Shown piece by piece: positions 1 to 6,224 of a stretch of 7,058 nucleotides of DNA. The notes beneath the pieces were generated by a model that searched no databases, was not told the origin of the DNA, and saw only the letters and a program-made list of their open reading frames with translations. The first letter of the stretch is position 1, and each line of letters starts with the position of its first letter. Source of the stretch: an uncultured Flavobacteriales bacterium (GTDB lineage: Bacteria; Bacteroidota; Bacteroidia; Flavobacteriales; Vicingaceae); NCBI GenBank assembly GCA_946886085.1, contig CAMPHX010000062.1:1-7058 (forward strand), in the 5' to 3' direction. A program made the translations under genes and the position numbers.

Positions 1-777
1 AGATTCAACTGCACCTGTACATGTGGCATCACCAATAGTTCTAAATCTTACTTGCATATTAGTAGTAACTTCATTATCTCGTTGTTGGATAAAAGTCGAA
101 GTGCTCATAATCACACCTTCTCTAATAAAAACTTCTCTTTGGTGAGCTAAATAAATAGATGGAATTTCGATATTTTCTTTCAAAATATATTGCCATACAT
201 CCATTTCTGTCCAATTACTAATAGGGAAAACTCTAAAATGTTCACCCATATTTTTTCTCCCATTAAAAATATTCCAAAGTTCTGGTCTTTGATTTTTAGG
301 ATCCCATTGTCCAAACTCATCTCTATGTGAGAAAAAACGTTCTTTTGCTCTAGCTTTCTCCTCATCTCTTCTAGCTCCACCTATTGCACAATCAAACTTA
401 TGCTGTTCAATAGTTTCAAGTAGAGTAACCGTTTGTAAAGCATTTCTACTTGCATTAAAGCCTTTTTCTTCAACAACTTTGCCTTCGTTAATAGATTGCT
501 GTACAGAACCAACAATTAAATTAGCTCCTATTTTTTGAACAAATTCATCTCTGAACTCAATAGTTTCAGGAAAATTATGTCCAGTATCTATATGAACTAA
601 TGGAAATGGAATTTTAGCAGGCCAAAAAGCTTTACGAGCCATGTGAGCTACAACTATAGAATCTTTTCCTCCAGAGAATAATAATGCCGGATTTTCAAAT
701 TGAGAAGCTACTTCTCTTAAAATATAAATTGCTTCTGCCTCAAGCTCTTCAAGATGTGTTAAATTATATGATTTCAT
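1..777 (-). CDS. cysD: Sulfate adenylyltransferase subunit 2 (CysD), 3' end cut by window
   Basis: This is the catalytic subunit of ATP sulfurylase, which with the GTPase CysN makes adenosine 5'-phosphosulfate from ATP and sulfate in the cytoplasm. It is the first step of sulfate assimilation and of PAPS supply. The reverse-strand frame reads 259 residues from the ATG at 775-777 to the edge without a stop. The PP-loop SGGKDS is at residues 35-40, HIDTGHNFPE at 62-71, and the arginine/lysine-rich block GGARRDEEKARAKER at 133-147, all characteristic of CysD in the PAPS-reductase-like PP-loop family. E. coli CysD is about 300 residues, so roughly 40 C-terminal residues lie to the left. cysN would be expected further left but is not visible. 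No Shine-Dalgarno precedes the start; the leader is A/T-rich, as is usual in Bacteroidota. A terminator at 829-857 isolates the gene from its upstream neighbour. Identification is firm; whether it serves cysteine synthesis or sulfated polymers cannot be decided here. Confidence 0.96.
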   Translation of the reverse strand, partial: MKSYNLTHLEELEAEAIYILREVASQFENPALLFSGGKDSIVVAHMARKAFWPAKIPFPLVHIDTGHNFPETIEFRDEFVQKIGANLIVGSVQQSINEGKVVEEKGFNASRNALQTVTLLETIEQHKFDCAIGGARRDEEKARAKERFFSHRDEFGQWDPKNQRPELWNIFNGRKNMGEHFRVFPISNWTEMDVWQYILKENIEIPSIYLAHQREVFIREGVIMSTSTFIQQRDNEVTTNMQVRFRTIGDATCTGAVES

Positions 778-800
778 TAAAGTATATTTTTCAAAAAAAG

Positions 801-808
801 CAAAAGTA
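801..808 (-). promoter_or_regulatory. Candidate -7 box for cysD
   Basis: On the minus strand this reads TACTTTTG, a full match to the Bacteroidota -7 consensus TAnnTTTG. It would start transcription near 795, about 18 bases before the cysD ATG. No good TTG is found at -33; that region is occupied by the T-tract of the preceding terminator. The match is short, so this is only a candidate. Confidence 0.35.
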
Positions 809-828
809 GCTATTAAAAAAATTGATAT

Positions 829-857
829 AAAAAAAAGAGCGTATAAAATTACGCTCT
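829..857 (-). terminator. Intrinsic terminator of the outer-membrane barrel gene
   Basis: A perfect 8-bp inverted repeat (AGAGCGTA at 836-843, TACGCTCT at 850-857) encloses a 6-base loop. Read on the minus strand, the hairpin is followed by a run of seven T (829-835), the classic Rho-independent layout. It begins 18 bases past the stop codon of the 875-1804 gene and so ends that transcript before cysD. On the plus strand the following sequence is only moderately T-rich and no plus-strand gene ends here. Confidence 0.82.
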
Positions 858-874
858 CTATAAATTTTTCAAAT

Positions 875-1804
875 TTAGAATTTAGCTCTCGACTTTCTTC
901 GTTTTGGTCCTTTTTTACCAAGCACCCAACCATGTCTAGATCTATAATATTTGCTTCTACTTCTAATTGCCCAACTAAAATTAACTGTTGCTGTTAAATA
1001 ACTATCATTATGAGAAGAATCTCCTCTTTTTCTACCAGGTTGATATGTTGTTACTCTTGGCAATTTTTCCGCATCAGGATTATCAATAGCAATTTGATTA
1101 ATAACTCCTTGATTAGTCTTATTTGCCATAGCTGCTGCTACAGGATCGGCATGCGCTATATATTCTGTACTCACATCATCAATATAATCAGTAAAAGTTG
1201 TTCTCCAGCCTATTTCCATACCAAGTCTATACTTCCTATTTATGGTATAGTAAAAACCAACACCTGTAGGAATAGTAAAATTAAATTTGCTATAAGCAAC
1301 ACCTTCTGTTTGAAGCGGCTGAAGAGCTATCCACTCACCATTGGCATCTTGCCCTTTAGGGTTACTATAAAAAAGTCCAGCCCCAGCAAATAAATACAAA
1401 TTAAAGTCGGAAGTATATCTACCCGTACCCCCTACATCATTTACTTTATAAACATACAATTCTCCGATAGCAGCCAACTCAAACATATCGTTTTTAAAAT
1501 TCAAATTTCTTCCTCTTCTGTATGGGTAGGTTGTATTAGCATCATCTCCTGAAAGACGGATGTAATTTAGTGTCCCTTTAATTCCAAATTTAGGTGAAAT
1601 TCTGTAACGATAAAATCCCCCGAGGTTCCATCTTGTTGCATTAAACTTCATATCCATTACAAAATCTCTCCTAGTACCTTCCCCACCACCAATATCTCCT
1701 AAATAGTTTGAAGCTCCAACAGAAAAACCATAATCAGTAAGGTACTGACCATAACTCAAGCTACTTGAAAGTATGATTATAACGAATAGTAATTTTCTAA
1801 GCAT
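875..1804 (-). CDS. PorG-like/DUF6089 outer-membrane beta-barrel protein
   Basis: This encodes a predicted secreted outer-membrane beta-barrel of 309 residues. The frame is open to 1831, but the start at 1804 is preferred because it gives a clean signal peptide: MLRK, a hydrophobic stretch at residues 5-16, then small residues ending SYG before Q20. The mature N-terminus carries GASNYLGDIGG (30-40), the signature I associate with DUF6089 proteins, which include the type IX secretion component PorG. Alternating aromatic/polar strands follow (for example FGIKGTLNYIRL, FNLYLFAGAGLFYS, YRLGMEIGWRTTF, SYLTATVNFSW). The last 29 residues (281-309) are an unusually basic tail with 13 Lys/Arg, after the apparent final strand. 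At 309 residues it is longer than the PorG proteins I recall (about 230), so it may be a paralogue rather than PorG itself. It is transcribed alone: a divergent gene lies upstream and a terminator downstream. The family call is fairly sure; the specific role in type IX secretion is inference. Confidence 0.78.
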   Translation of the reverse strand: MLRKLLFVIIILSSSLSYGQYLTDYGFSVGASNYLGDIGGGEGTRRDFVMDMKFNATRWNLGGFYRYRISPKFGIKGTLNYIRLSGDDANTTYPYRRGRNLNFKNDMFELAAIGELYVYKVNDVGGTGRYTSDFNLYLFAGAGLFYSNPKGQDANGEWIALQPLQTEGVAYSKFNFTIPTGVGFYYTINRKYRLGMEIGWRTTFTDYIDDVSTEYIAHADPVAAAMANKTNQGVINQIAIDNPDAEKLPRVTTYQPGRKRGDSSHNDSYLTATVNFSWAIRSRSKYYRSRHGWVLGKKGPKRRKSRAKF

Positions 1805-1828
1805 AAAAGCAAATCTACAAAAAAAGAA

Positions 1829-1836
1829 CAAATGTA
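1829..1836 (-). promoter_or_regulatory. Candidate -7 box for the outer-membrane barrel gene
   Basis: The minus strand reads TACATTTG, a full match to TAnnTTTG, placing a transcription start near 1823 and a leader of about 19 bases. No clear -33 TTG sits at the right distance. A second full match, TAGATTTG at 1810-1817, is too close to the ATG unless the mRNA is leaderless, and a third (TACATTTG at 1897-1904) lies further upstream with a TTG 16 bases away. Which one is used cannot be settled by eye. Confidence 0.3.
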
Positions 1837-1866
1837 ATACTTTAATAGTTTAAATAAAAGTTATTT

Positions 1867-1896
1867 TTTGTTCAAGCAATTCATTTAGTAATTTCG
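1867..1896 (+). promoter_or_regulatory. Bacteroidota-type promoter for the FabK/NMO-family gene
   Basis: A TTTG -33 element at 1867-1870 is followed after 18 bases by TAATTTCG at 1889-1896, which matches TAnnTTTG at all but one position. The predicted start is near 1901, giving a leader of about 22 bases before the ATG at 1923. It probably drives at least the oxidoreductase and the M16 peptidase gene 7 bases beyond it. Confidence 0.6.
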
Positions 1897-1922
1897 CAAA
1901 TGTACAAATACATTACAATACA

Positions 1923-2873
1923 ATGAATAAAATTTGCAAACTTTTTAATATTCAATACCCTATAATACAAGGTGGTATGATATGGAACAGTGGTTGGAAA
2001 CTTGCTTCAGCCGTTAGTAATTCAGGTGGTTTAGGATTAATTGGAGCAGGATCTATGTATCCGGAAGTTTTTCATGAACATATAAAAAAATGCAAAAATG
2101 CTACAATAAAGCCATTTGGTGTTAATTTACCGATGTTGTACCCACAAATGGATGAAATGATTAAAATTATTCTTGAAGAAGAAATTAAAATTGTTTTTAC
2201 CTCAGCAGGAAATCCTAAAACCTATACTTCTTTTCTCCAAAAACATGGAATAAAAGTAGTTCATGTTGTTCCAAGTGTTAAATTTGCTCTAAAAGCTGAG
2301 GAAGCAGGTGTTGATGCAATTGTTGCTGAAGGTTTTGAAGCCGGTGGACACAATGGAAGAGATGAAACAACTACCCTTTGTTTAATTCCTATGGTAAAGA
2401 AAGAACTACACATACCTATTATTTCGGCTGGAGGAATTGCTACAGGCAATGCTATGCTTGCAGCTTTAAATCTTGGTGCTGATGGCGTTCAAATGGGAAG
2501 CAGGTTTGCTGCATCTGAAGAAGCTTCTTCTCACATTAATTTTAAAAATGAAATTGTAAAAGCTAAAGAAGGTGATACATTATTAACACTCAAAGAACTT
2601 ACTCCAGTTAGATTATTGAAAAACAAATTTTTTAATGATATACAACTTGCCATTCAAAATGGAGCTAATACTGAAGAACTAAAAAACCTTTTAGGGAGAG
2701 GAAGAGCTAAAAAAGGAATGTTTGAAGGTGATTTAAATGAAGGTGAATTAGAAATTGGTCAGATTGCCGGATTAATTGATGATATAAAACCTGTAAAAGA
2801 AATTATTGAAAATATTATTACAGAATACCATCAAGCAGTAACAGCAATAAATTCACCTAAATTCCAATTCTAA
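1923..2873 (+). CDS. FMN-dependent FabK/nitronate monooxygenase-family protein
   Basis: This is a 316-residue cytoplasmic TIM-barrel flavoprotein of the nitronate monooxygenase/enoyl-ACP reductase II (FabK) family. Family marks in order are YPIIQGGM (12-19), SNSGGLGLIGAG (32-43), KPFGVNLPML (63-72), VVPSVKFALKAEEAGVDAIVAEG (115-137), EAGGHNGR (139-146, with the conserved active-site His at 143), SAGGIATG (168-175) and LGADGVQMGSRF (184-195), the last two forming the FMN phosphate site. Length matches FabK (about 318). Members either oxidise alkyl nitronates or reduce enoyl-ACP in fatty-acid synthesis. The QGGMxW start and PFGVN motif resemble FabK as well as its NMO relatives, so the substrate is unresolved. 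The ATG at 1923 follows a good promoter by about 22 bases, with no Shine-Dalgarno. The M16 gene starts 7 bases after the stop, implying co-transcription, though no functional link is obvious. Confidence 0.9.
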   Translation: MNKICKLFNIQYPIIQGGMIWNSGWKLASAVSNSGGLGLIGAGSMYPEVFHEHIKKCKNATIKPFGVNLPMLYPQMDEMIKIILEEEIKIVFTSAGNPKTYTSFLQKHGIKVVHVVPSVKFALKAEEAGVDAIVAEGFEAGGHNGRDETTTLCLIPMVKKELHIPIISAGGIATGNAMLAALNLGADGVQMGSRFAASEEASSHINFKNEIVKAKEGDTLLTLKELTPVRLLKNKFFNDIQLAIQNGANTEELKNLLGRGRAKKGMFEGDLNEGELEIGQIAGLIDDIKPVKEIIENIITEYHQAVTAINSPKFQF

Positions 2874-2880
2874 AATTAAT

Positions 2881-4119
2881 ATGATTCAATTCGAAAAATT
2901 TACCTTAACCAATGGTTTAAAAGTTATTGTCCATCAGGATATTTCAACACCCATTGTAGCTTTTAATGTGTTGTACAATGTGGGCTCAAGAGATGAAGAT
3001 GAAAACCATACCGGTTTTGCTCATTTATTTGAACATTTAATGTTTGGCGGTTCTGTAAACATTCCAAATTTTGATGAGCCTCTACAAAAAGTAGGAGGAG
3101 AAAATAATGCTTTTACTTCCAATGACATTACTAATTATTACATCACCCTTCCTAAAGAAAATTTAGAAACTGCTTTTTGGTTAGAATCAGACCGAATGTT
3201 AAGTTTGGCTTTTACTGAAAAAAGCCTTGAAGTTCAACGTCAGGTAGTAATTGAAGAATTTAAGCAAAACTATTTAAACCAACCTTATGGCGATGTTTGG
3301 CTTTTACTTAGACCTTTAGCTTATCAAGTTCATCCTTACAAATGGGCTACTATTGGAAAAGAAATTAGCCACATTGAAAACGCTACCATGCAAGAGGTAA
3401 AAGACTTTTTCAATACTTATTATACTCCAAATAATGCTATTTTATCCGTTGCCGGAAATATTGAGTTAGATGAAATAAAACAGCTTACCGAAAAGTGGTT
3501 TGGAGGCATTCCTTTAGGAAATAACAACAACAAAAACTTACCCAAAGAGCCTTCGCAAAAAGAAGGAAGAAGGTTAGAAGTAAAAAGAAAAGTACCTGCA
3601 AATGCTATTTATAAGGCTTATAAAATGTGTAGCAAAACGCATCCCGATTTTTATGCAACCGACTTGCTTACTGATATTCTATCTTTAGGAAACTCATCTA
3701 AATTGTATATTTCTCTTATTAAAGAACAAAAACTTTTCAGCAATATTAATGCTTATGTTTTAGGGAGTTTTGATGATGGGCTTCTTATTATTAGCGGTCA
3801 TATTTCTGAAAATGTATCTTTTAATGATGCAGAAAAGGGAATTATTAATGAACTCGAAAAAATAAAAAAACTAGCAGTAACTCCTAAGGAATTGGAAAAA
3901 GTAAAAAATAAAGTGGAGTCTATGCAAGCATTTTCTGAAACCAGTGTTTTAAATAAAGCTATGAACCTTGCTATTAATGAACTTTTAGGTGATGCAAACA
4001 AAGTAAATACTGATATAGAAACATACAGAAAAGTTTCTGCTGAAGACATAAGAAGATTGACAAACGAAATTTTTAACGAGTCCAATTGTTCTACACTTAT
4101 TTACGCAAAAGAAGATTAA
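2881..4119 (+). CDS. M16B family zinc peptidase (pitrilysin/processing-peptidase type)
   Basis: This is a 412-residue zinc metallopeptidase of family M16, the size of a single M16B subunit. The inverted zinc motif HxxEH is intact as HLFEH at residues 48-52 within GFAHLFEHLMFGGS. The third ligand is likely E126 in RQVVIEEF (120-127), at the family's usual spacing of about 74-76 residues. VGGENNAFTSNDITNYY (71-87) is a typical N-domain block. The C-terminal M16 domain follows, with a LGNSSKLYISLIKEQKLF segment (about 277-294) that matches the family's GxxSRLYxxLRE motif. There is no signal peptide or membrane segment, so it is probably cytoplasmic, unlike the exported M16 proteins also found in Bacteroidota. 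Such proteins usually work as homodimers or pairs, but no second M16 gene is adjacent. Substrate unknown. It lies 7 bases after the oxidoreductase gene, with no Shine-Dalgarno, and is likely translated from the same message. Confidence 0.93.
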   Translation: MIQFEKFTLTNGLKVIVHQDISTPIVAFNVLYNVGSRDEDENHTGFAHLFEHLMFGGSVNIPNFDEPLQKVGGENNAFTSNDITNYYITLPKENLETAFWLESDRMLSLAFTEKSLEVQRQVVIEEFKQNYLNQPYGDVWLLLRPLAYQVHPYKWATIGKEISHIENATMQEVKDFFNTYYTPNNAILSVAGNIELDEIKQLTEKWFGGIPLGNNNNKNLPKEPSQKEGRRLEVKRKVPANAIYKAYKMCSKTHPDFYATDLLTDILSLGNSSKLYISLIKEQKLFSNINAYVLGSFDDGLLIISGHISENVSFNDAEKGIINELEKIKKLAVTPKELEKVKNKVESMQAFSETSVLNKAMNLAINELLGDANKVNTDIETYRKVSAEDIRRLTNEIFNESNCSTLIYAKED

Positions 4120-4138
4120 TTTAACTTATTTTACCTTT

Positions 4139-4166
4139 TTTGCCTGATACAATTGGCTTAATTTTA
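4139..4166 (+). promoter_or_regulatory. Weak candidate promoter for bshA
   Basis: In the 68-base gap after the M16 gene, TTTG at 4139-4142 and TAATTTTA at 4159-4166 (7 of 8 to TAnnTTTG, lacking the final G) are 16 bases apart. The predicted start is near 4172, about 16 bases before the bshA ATG. No terminator hairpin is visible after the M16 gene, so bshA may also be read from upstream. Confidence 0.3.
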
Positions 4167-4187
4167 TCCCTCAATAAATATTTACAT

Positions 4188-5315
4188 ATGAAAATCGGAA
4201 TAGTTTGTTATCCAACCTTTGGGGGAAGTGGTGTTGTTGCCACAGAGCTAGGAAAAGCACTTGCTGCAAAAGGAAATAAAGTTCATTTTATATCATATCA
4301 GCAACCATTTAAATTAGATCTTTTCTCCGAAAATATTTTTTATCACGAAGTAAAAGTTACCAATTATCCTTTATTCGACTATCAACCTTACGAGCTGGTA
4401 TTAACAAGCAAATTAGTGGATGTTATCAAATTTGAAAAGTTAGACCTGCTTCATGTACACTATGCTATTCCACATGCTTCTGCGGCTTATATGGCTCAAC
4501 ATATCTTACAGTCTGAAGGTATAAACATACCTTTTATTACTACTTTACACGGAACAGATATTACCCTTGTTGGCAAAGACAAATCATTTGCACCAGTAAT
4601 TACTTTTGCTATTAATGAATCCAATATTGTTACGGCTGTTTCTGAAAGTCTAAAACAAGACACCCTAGATCACTTTAATGTTAAAAGAGAAATCAAAGTT
4701 GTTCCTAATTTTATTTGCTTTTCAGATTATGAAAATTTAGGAGATATTGCTTCTATTAAAAAAAGTTTTGCTCCTAACAACGAAAAAATATTAATACATG
4801 TATCTAACTTCCGTAAAGTAAAAAGAGTTCAGGATGTTTTTAAGGTTTTTATCAAGGTAAATGAAAAAATTCCGGCAAAGCTATTATTGGTTGGCGATGG
4901 ACCAGAAAGGTATCAATTGGAAGAATTTTGCCGCAACCAAGGAGTATGCGATAAAGTTCACTTTTTAGGTAAATTAAAAGATACGGAACGTATTTTATCT
5001 GCTTCAGACTTATTTTTACTTACATCAGAATCAGAGAGTTTTGGATTGGCTGCATTAGAAGCTATGGCAGCAAAAGTTCCAGTAATATCATCTAATACTG
5101 GTGGTATTCCGGAAGTAAACAAACATGGTTTTTCCGGTTATTTAAGTAATGTAGGAGATATTGATGATATGGCAAAAAATGCATTGAAAATTCTTTCTGA
5201 TGATGCTGTTTTAAAACAATTTAAGCAAAATGCTTACCAACAGGCAAAACAGTTCGATATTGAGAAGATTCTTCCTCAATATGAAGCTATTTACAAAGAA
5301 TTGATTGAAAAATAA
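4188..5315 (+). CDS. bshA: N-acetyl-alpha-D-glucosaminyl L-malate synthase (BshA), bacillithiol pathway
   Basis: This is a GT4-family glycosyltransferase that joins GlcNAc from UDP-GlcNAc to L-malate, the first step of bacillithiol synthesis, in the cytoplasm. The 375 residues match the usual BshA length (B. subtilis about 377). The N-terminus MKIGIVCYPTFGGSGVVATELG is diagnostic: the GGSG loop at 12-15 binds nucleotide sugar. LHVHYAIPHA (88-97), TTLHGTDITLVG (118-129), SNFRKVKR (206-213) and LLVGDGPE (233-240) follow. The GT4 EX7E element is ESESFGLAALEAM (281-293), with E283 and E291. The frame opens earlier at a TTG (4140), but the added 16 residues have no counterpart in the family, so the ATG at 4188 is chosen. 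Later pathway genes (bshB, bshC) are not in the window. The stop codon is one base from the convergent murI stop. The assignment is strong; it implies that the organism makes bacillithiol. Confidence 0.94.
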   Translation: MKIGIVCYPTFGGSGVVATELGKALAAKGNKVHFISYQQPFKLDLFSENIFYHEVKVTNYPLFDYQPYELVLTSKLVDVIKFEKLDLLHVHYAIPHASAAYMAQHILQSEGINIPFITTLHGTDITLVGKDKSFAPVITFAINESNIVTAVSESLKQDTLDHFNVKREIKVVPNFICFSDYENLGDIASIKKSFAPNNEKILIHVSNFRKVKRVQDVFKVFIKVNEKIPAKLLLVGDGPERYQLEEFCRNQGVCDKVHFLGKLKDTERILSASDLFLLTSESESFGLAALEAMAAKVPVISSNTGGIPEVNKHGFSGYLSNVGDIDDMAKNALKILSDDAVLKQFKQNAYQQAKQFDIEKILPQYEAIYKELIEK

Positions 5316-5316
5316 A

Positions 5317-6111
5317 TTAAAAATCTTCTTGTTTCACCAAGCAATTTTCAATTTTTAATTGTTTTAAAAAAACCGTTAATACAGCTATATTATTCCCATT
5401 AGAATAGATAACATGCTCTTTTTTATTGGCCGCATGCCTTAACATATTTTTTGTTTCTAAAATGTGTTTGGTTTGTCTTGCAACTGCTTCTCCCGAATCA
5501 ATTAAAGCAATGTGTTCAGGTAATATTTTTTTAATAATAGGAATTAACATTGGGTAATGAGTACATCCCAACACCACAGTATCAATACCTTTTGTCAACA
5601 TTTCACCTAAATATTGCTCTAATAAAGGCATTGCTTTTTCAAGTTCTCCATTTTCTACTATTTCAACTAAGCCTGCACCTTCTACTTCTATAAACTGCGT
5701 GTTTTCAAACTTTTTGGCGGTTAGCATAAACAACTCACTACTTAAGGTTCCTTTTGTTGCCAACACTCCCACTTTATCTGATTTAGAATTTAATGCTGCG
5801 GGTTTTATTGCCGGTTCTATCCCTATAAAAGGAATACTGTAATTTTCTCTTAAATATTTAATGGCATTTGTTGTGGCTGTATTGCAAGCTACAACAATCA
5901 TTTTGCATCCTAAATCAATCAGTTTTTCTGTGTTTTTAATGCTTAGAGCAATAATTTCTTCTTTAGATTTTTTGCCATAAGGAGCATTTTTACTGTCCGC
6001 CAAATAAATCAACTGTTCATTGGGCAACATTTGATATACTTCCGACAATATAGTTAATCCTCCTAATCCAGAATCAAAAAAACCTATAGGACTACTTGAT
6101 GATGTTTTTTT
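5317..6111 (-). CDS. murI: Glutamate racemase (MurI), start codon apparently lost
   Basis: This cofactor-independent racemase converts L- to D-glutamate for peptidoglycan. The frame carries every family landmark: FDSGLGG with catalytic Asp (codon 6073-6075), YLADSKNAPYG, VACNTATT with the first catalytic Cys (codon 5884-5886), GIEPAIKPA, GCTHYPML with the second catalytic Cys, and IDSGEAVA. The first in-frame ATG/GTG/TTG is a TTG at 6046-6048, which would remove FDSGLGG and inactivate the enzyme. The coding frame clearly continues upstream through PIGFFDSGLGGL and a KKTSSSS segment to a stop at 6121-6123, with no normal start. The interval given runs to the last plausible native Lys codon. 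Inserting one G between 6111 and 6112 (coding strand) would create ATG AAA AAA and a 265-residue protein, the usual length. Rare AUA initiation at 6085-6087 is an alternative. Function is sure; whether the gene is intact is not. Confidence 0.88.
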   Translation of the reverse strand, partial: KKTSSSSPIGFFDSGLGGLTILSEVYQMLPNEQLIYLADSKNAPYGKKSKEEIIALSIKNTEKLIDLGCKMIVVACNTATTNAIKYLRENYSIPFIGIEPAIKPAALNSKSDKVGVLATKGTLSSELFMLTAKKFENTQFIEVEGAGLVEIVENGELEKAMPLLEQYLGEMLTKGIDTVVLGCTHYPMLIPIIKKILPEHIALIDSGEAVARQTKHILETKNMLRHAANKKEHVIYSNGNNIAVLTVFLKQLKIENCLVKQEDF

Positions 6112-6122
6112 ATTTTCCTCTT
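6111..6122 (-). other. murI: Damaged translation start region of murI
   Basis: Read on the minus strand this is AAGAGG, three A, then AT directly followed by AAAAAA rather than ATG. AAGAGG (6117-6122) is purine-rich and could serve as a weak ribosome site. The AT and the A-run fit a former ATG AAA AAA that lost its G at 6111/6112. A second way to restore the frame is one extra A in the seven-A run (6105-6111), which would join the frame to a GTG at 6126-6128. Both point to a one-base change in or beside a homopolymer, either biological or a sequence error. Confidence 0.5.
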
Positions 6123-6130
6123 AACCACTA

Positions 6131-6176
6131 TTTTTAATAGGATAAATGTACTTATTTTTTAATTTCCTATTAAAAA
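6131..6176. repeat. 12-bp inverted repeat around the murI promoter
   Basis: TTTTTAATAGGA at 6131-6142 and its exact reverse complement TCCTATTAAAAA at 6165-6176 are separated by 22 bases. The candidate murI -7 box lies in the spacer. The right arm ends at the first base of the proximal BlaI-type operator. It could be a binding site or a hairpin. On the minus strand it is not followed by a run of T, so it does not look like a terminator. Confidence 0.55.
6143..6150 (-). promoter_or_regulatory. Candidate -7 box for murI
   Basis: The minus strand reads TACATTTA, 7 of 8 to TAnnTTTG, predicting a start near 6137 and a leader of about 24 bases to the presumed murI start. The -33 region is only T-rich, without a TTG. 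It sits between the arms of the 12-bp inverted repeat. Confidence 0.3.
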
Positions 6177-6191
6177 ACTAAAAAAATAGTT
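6176..6191. promoter_or_regulatory. Upstream operator copy, AACTA-N6-TAGTT
   Basis: A dyad of AACTA (6176-6180) and TAGTT (6187-6191) flanks six A. It has exactly the same geometry as the downstream copy and lies 20 bp from it, close to two helical turns. Its right half overlaps the -33 TTG of the blaI promoter, so binding would block RNA polymerase. It is the likely second BlaI-family dimer site. Confidence 0.6.
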
Positions 6192-6220
6192 GTATAACTA
6201 AATTTTTAGTTATATATTTG
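6190..6220 (+). promoter_or_regulatory. Promoter of the blaI-M56 operon
   Basis: TTG at 6190-6192 and TATATTTG at 6213-6220 (a full match to TAnnTTTG) are 20 bases apart, close to the Bacteroidota consensus. Only four bases separate the -7 box from the blaI ATG, so transcription probably starts at or next to the A of ATG. The spacer holds a perfect palindrome, making autorepression the expected control. Confidence 0.75.
6193..6214. promoter_or_regulatory. Main operator: perfect palindrome in the blaI promoter spacer
   Basis: Arms TATAACTAAA (6193-6202) and TTTAGTTATA (6205-6214) are exact reverse complements around a central TT. The core AACTA-N6-TAGTT occupies 6196-6211. It fills the gap between the -33 and -7 elements and touches the first two bases of the -7 box. 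BlaI/MecI repressors bind dyads of this general kind in their own promoters, so this is very probably the autoregulatory site of the adjacent gene. Confidence 0.72.
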
Positions 6221-6224
6221 CCTT

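Noticed and set aside
180..380. 66-codon minus-strand frame inside cysD
   Set aside because: It is out of frame with cysD, which is open and motif-rich over the same bases.
1010..1393. 127-codon open frame on the plus strand
   Set aside because: It is antisense to the outer-membrane barrel gene, whose frame has a signal peptide and family motifs; the antisense protein has low-complexity Ile/Ser/Cys content and no recognisable domain.
1805..1831. Upstream start for the outer-membrane barrel gene
   Set aside because: The nine added residues (MFFFCRFAF) would spoil the signal-peptide layout; the internal ATG gives a standard one.
2261..2449. 62-codon minus-strand frame inside the FabK/NMO-family gene
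   Set aside because: It is a shadow of the real frame, with no start context or domain.
3798..4085. 95-codon open frame on the minus strand inside the M16 gene
   Set aside because: It is a shadow of a well-supported coding frame, and the protein is a Phe/Ser-rich antisense product.
4140..4187. Upstream TTG start for bshA adding 16 residues
   Set aside because: The extra residues do not belong to the BshA N-terminus, and the ATG at 4188 gives the canonical MKIGIVCYPTFGGSG start.
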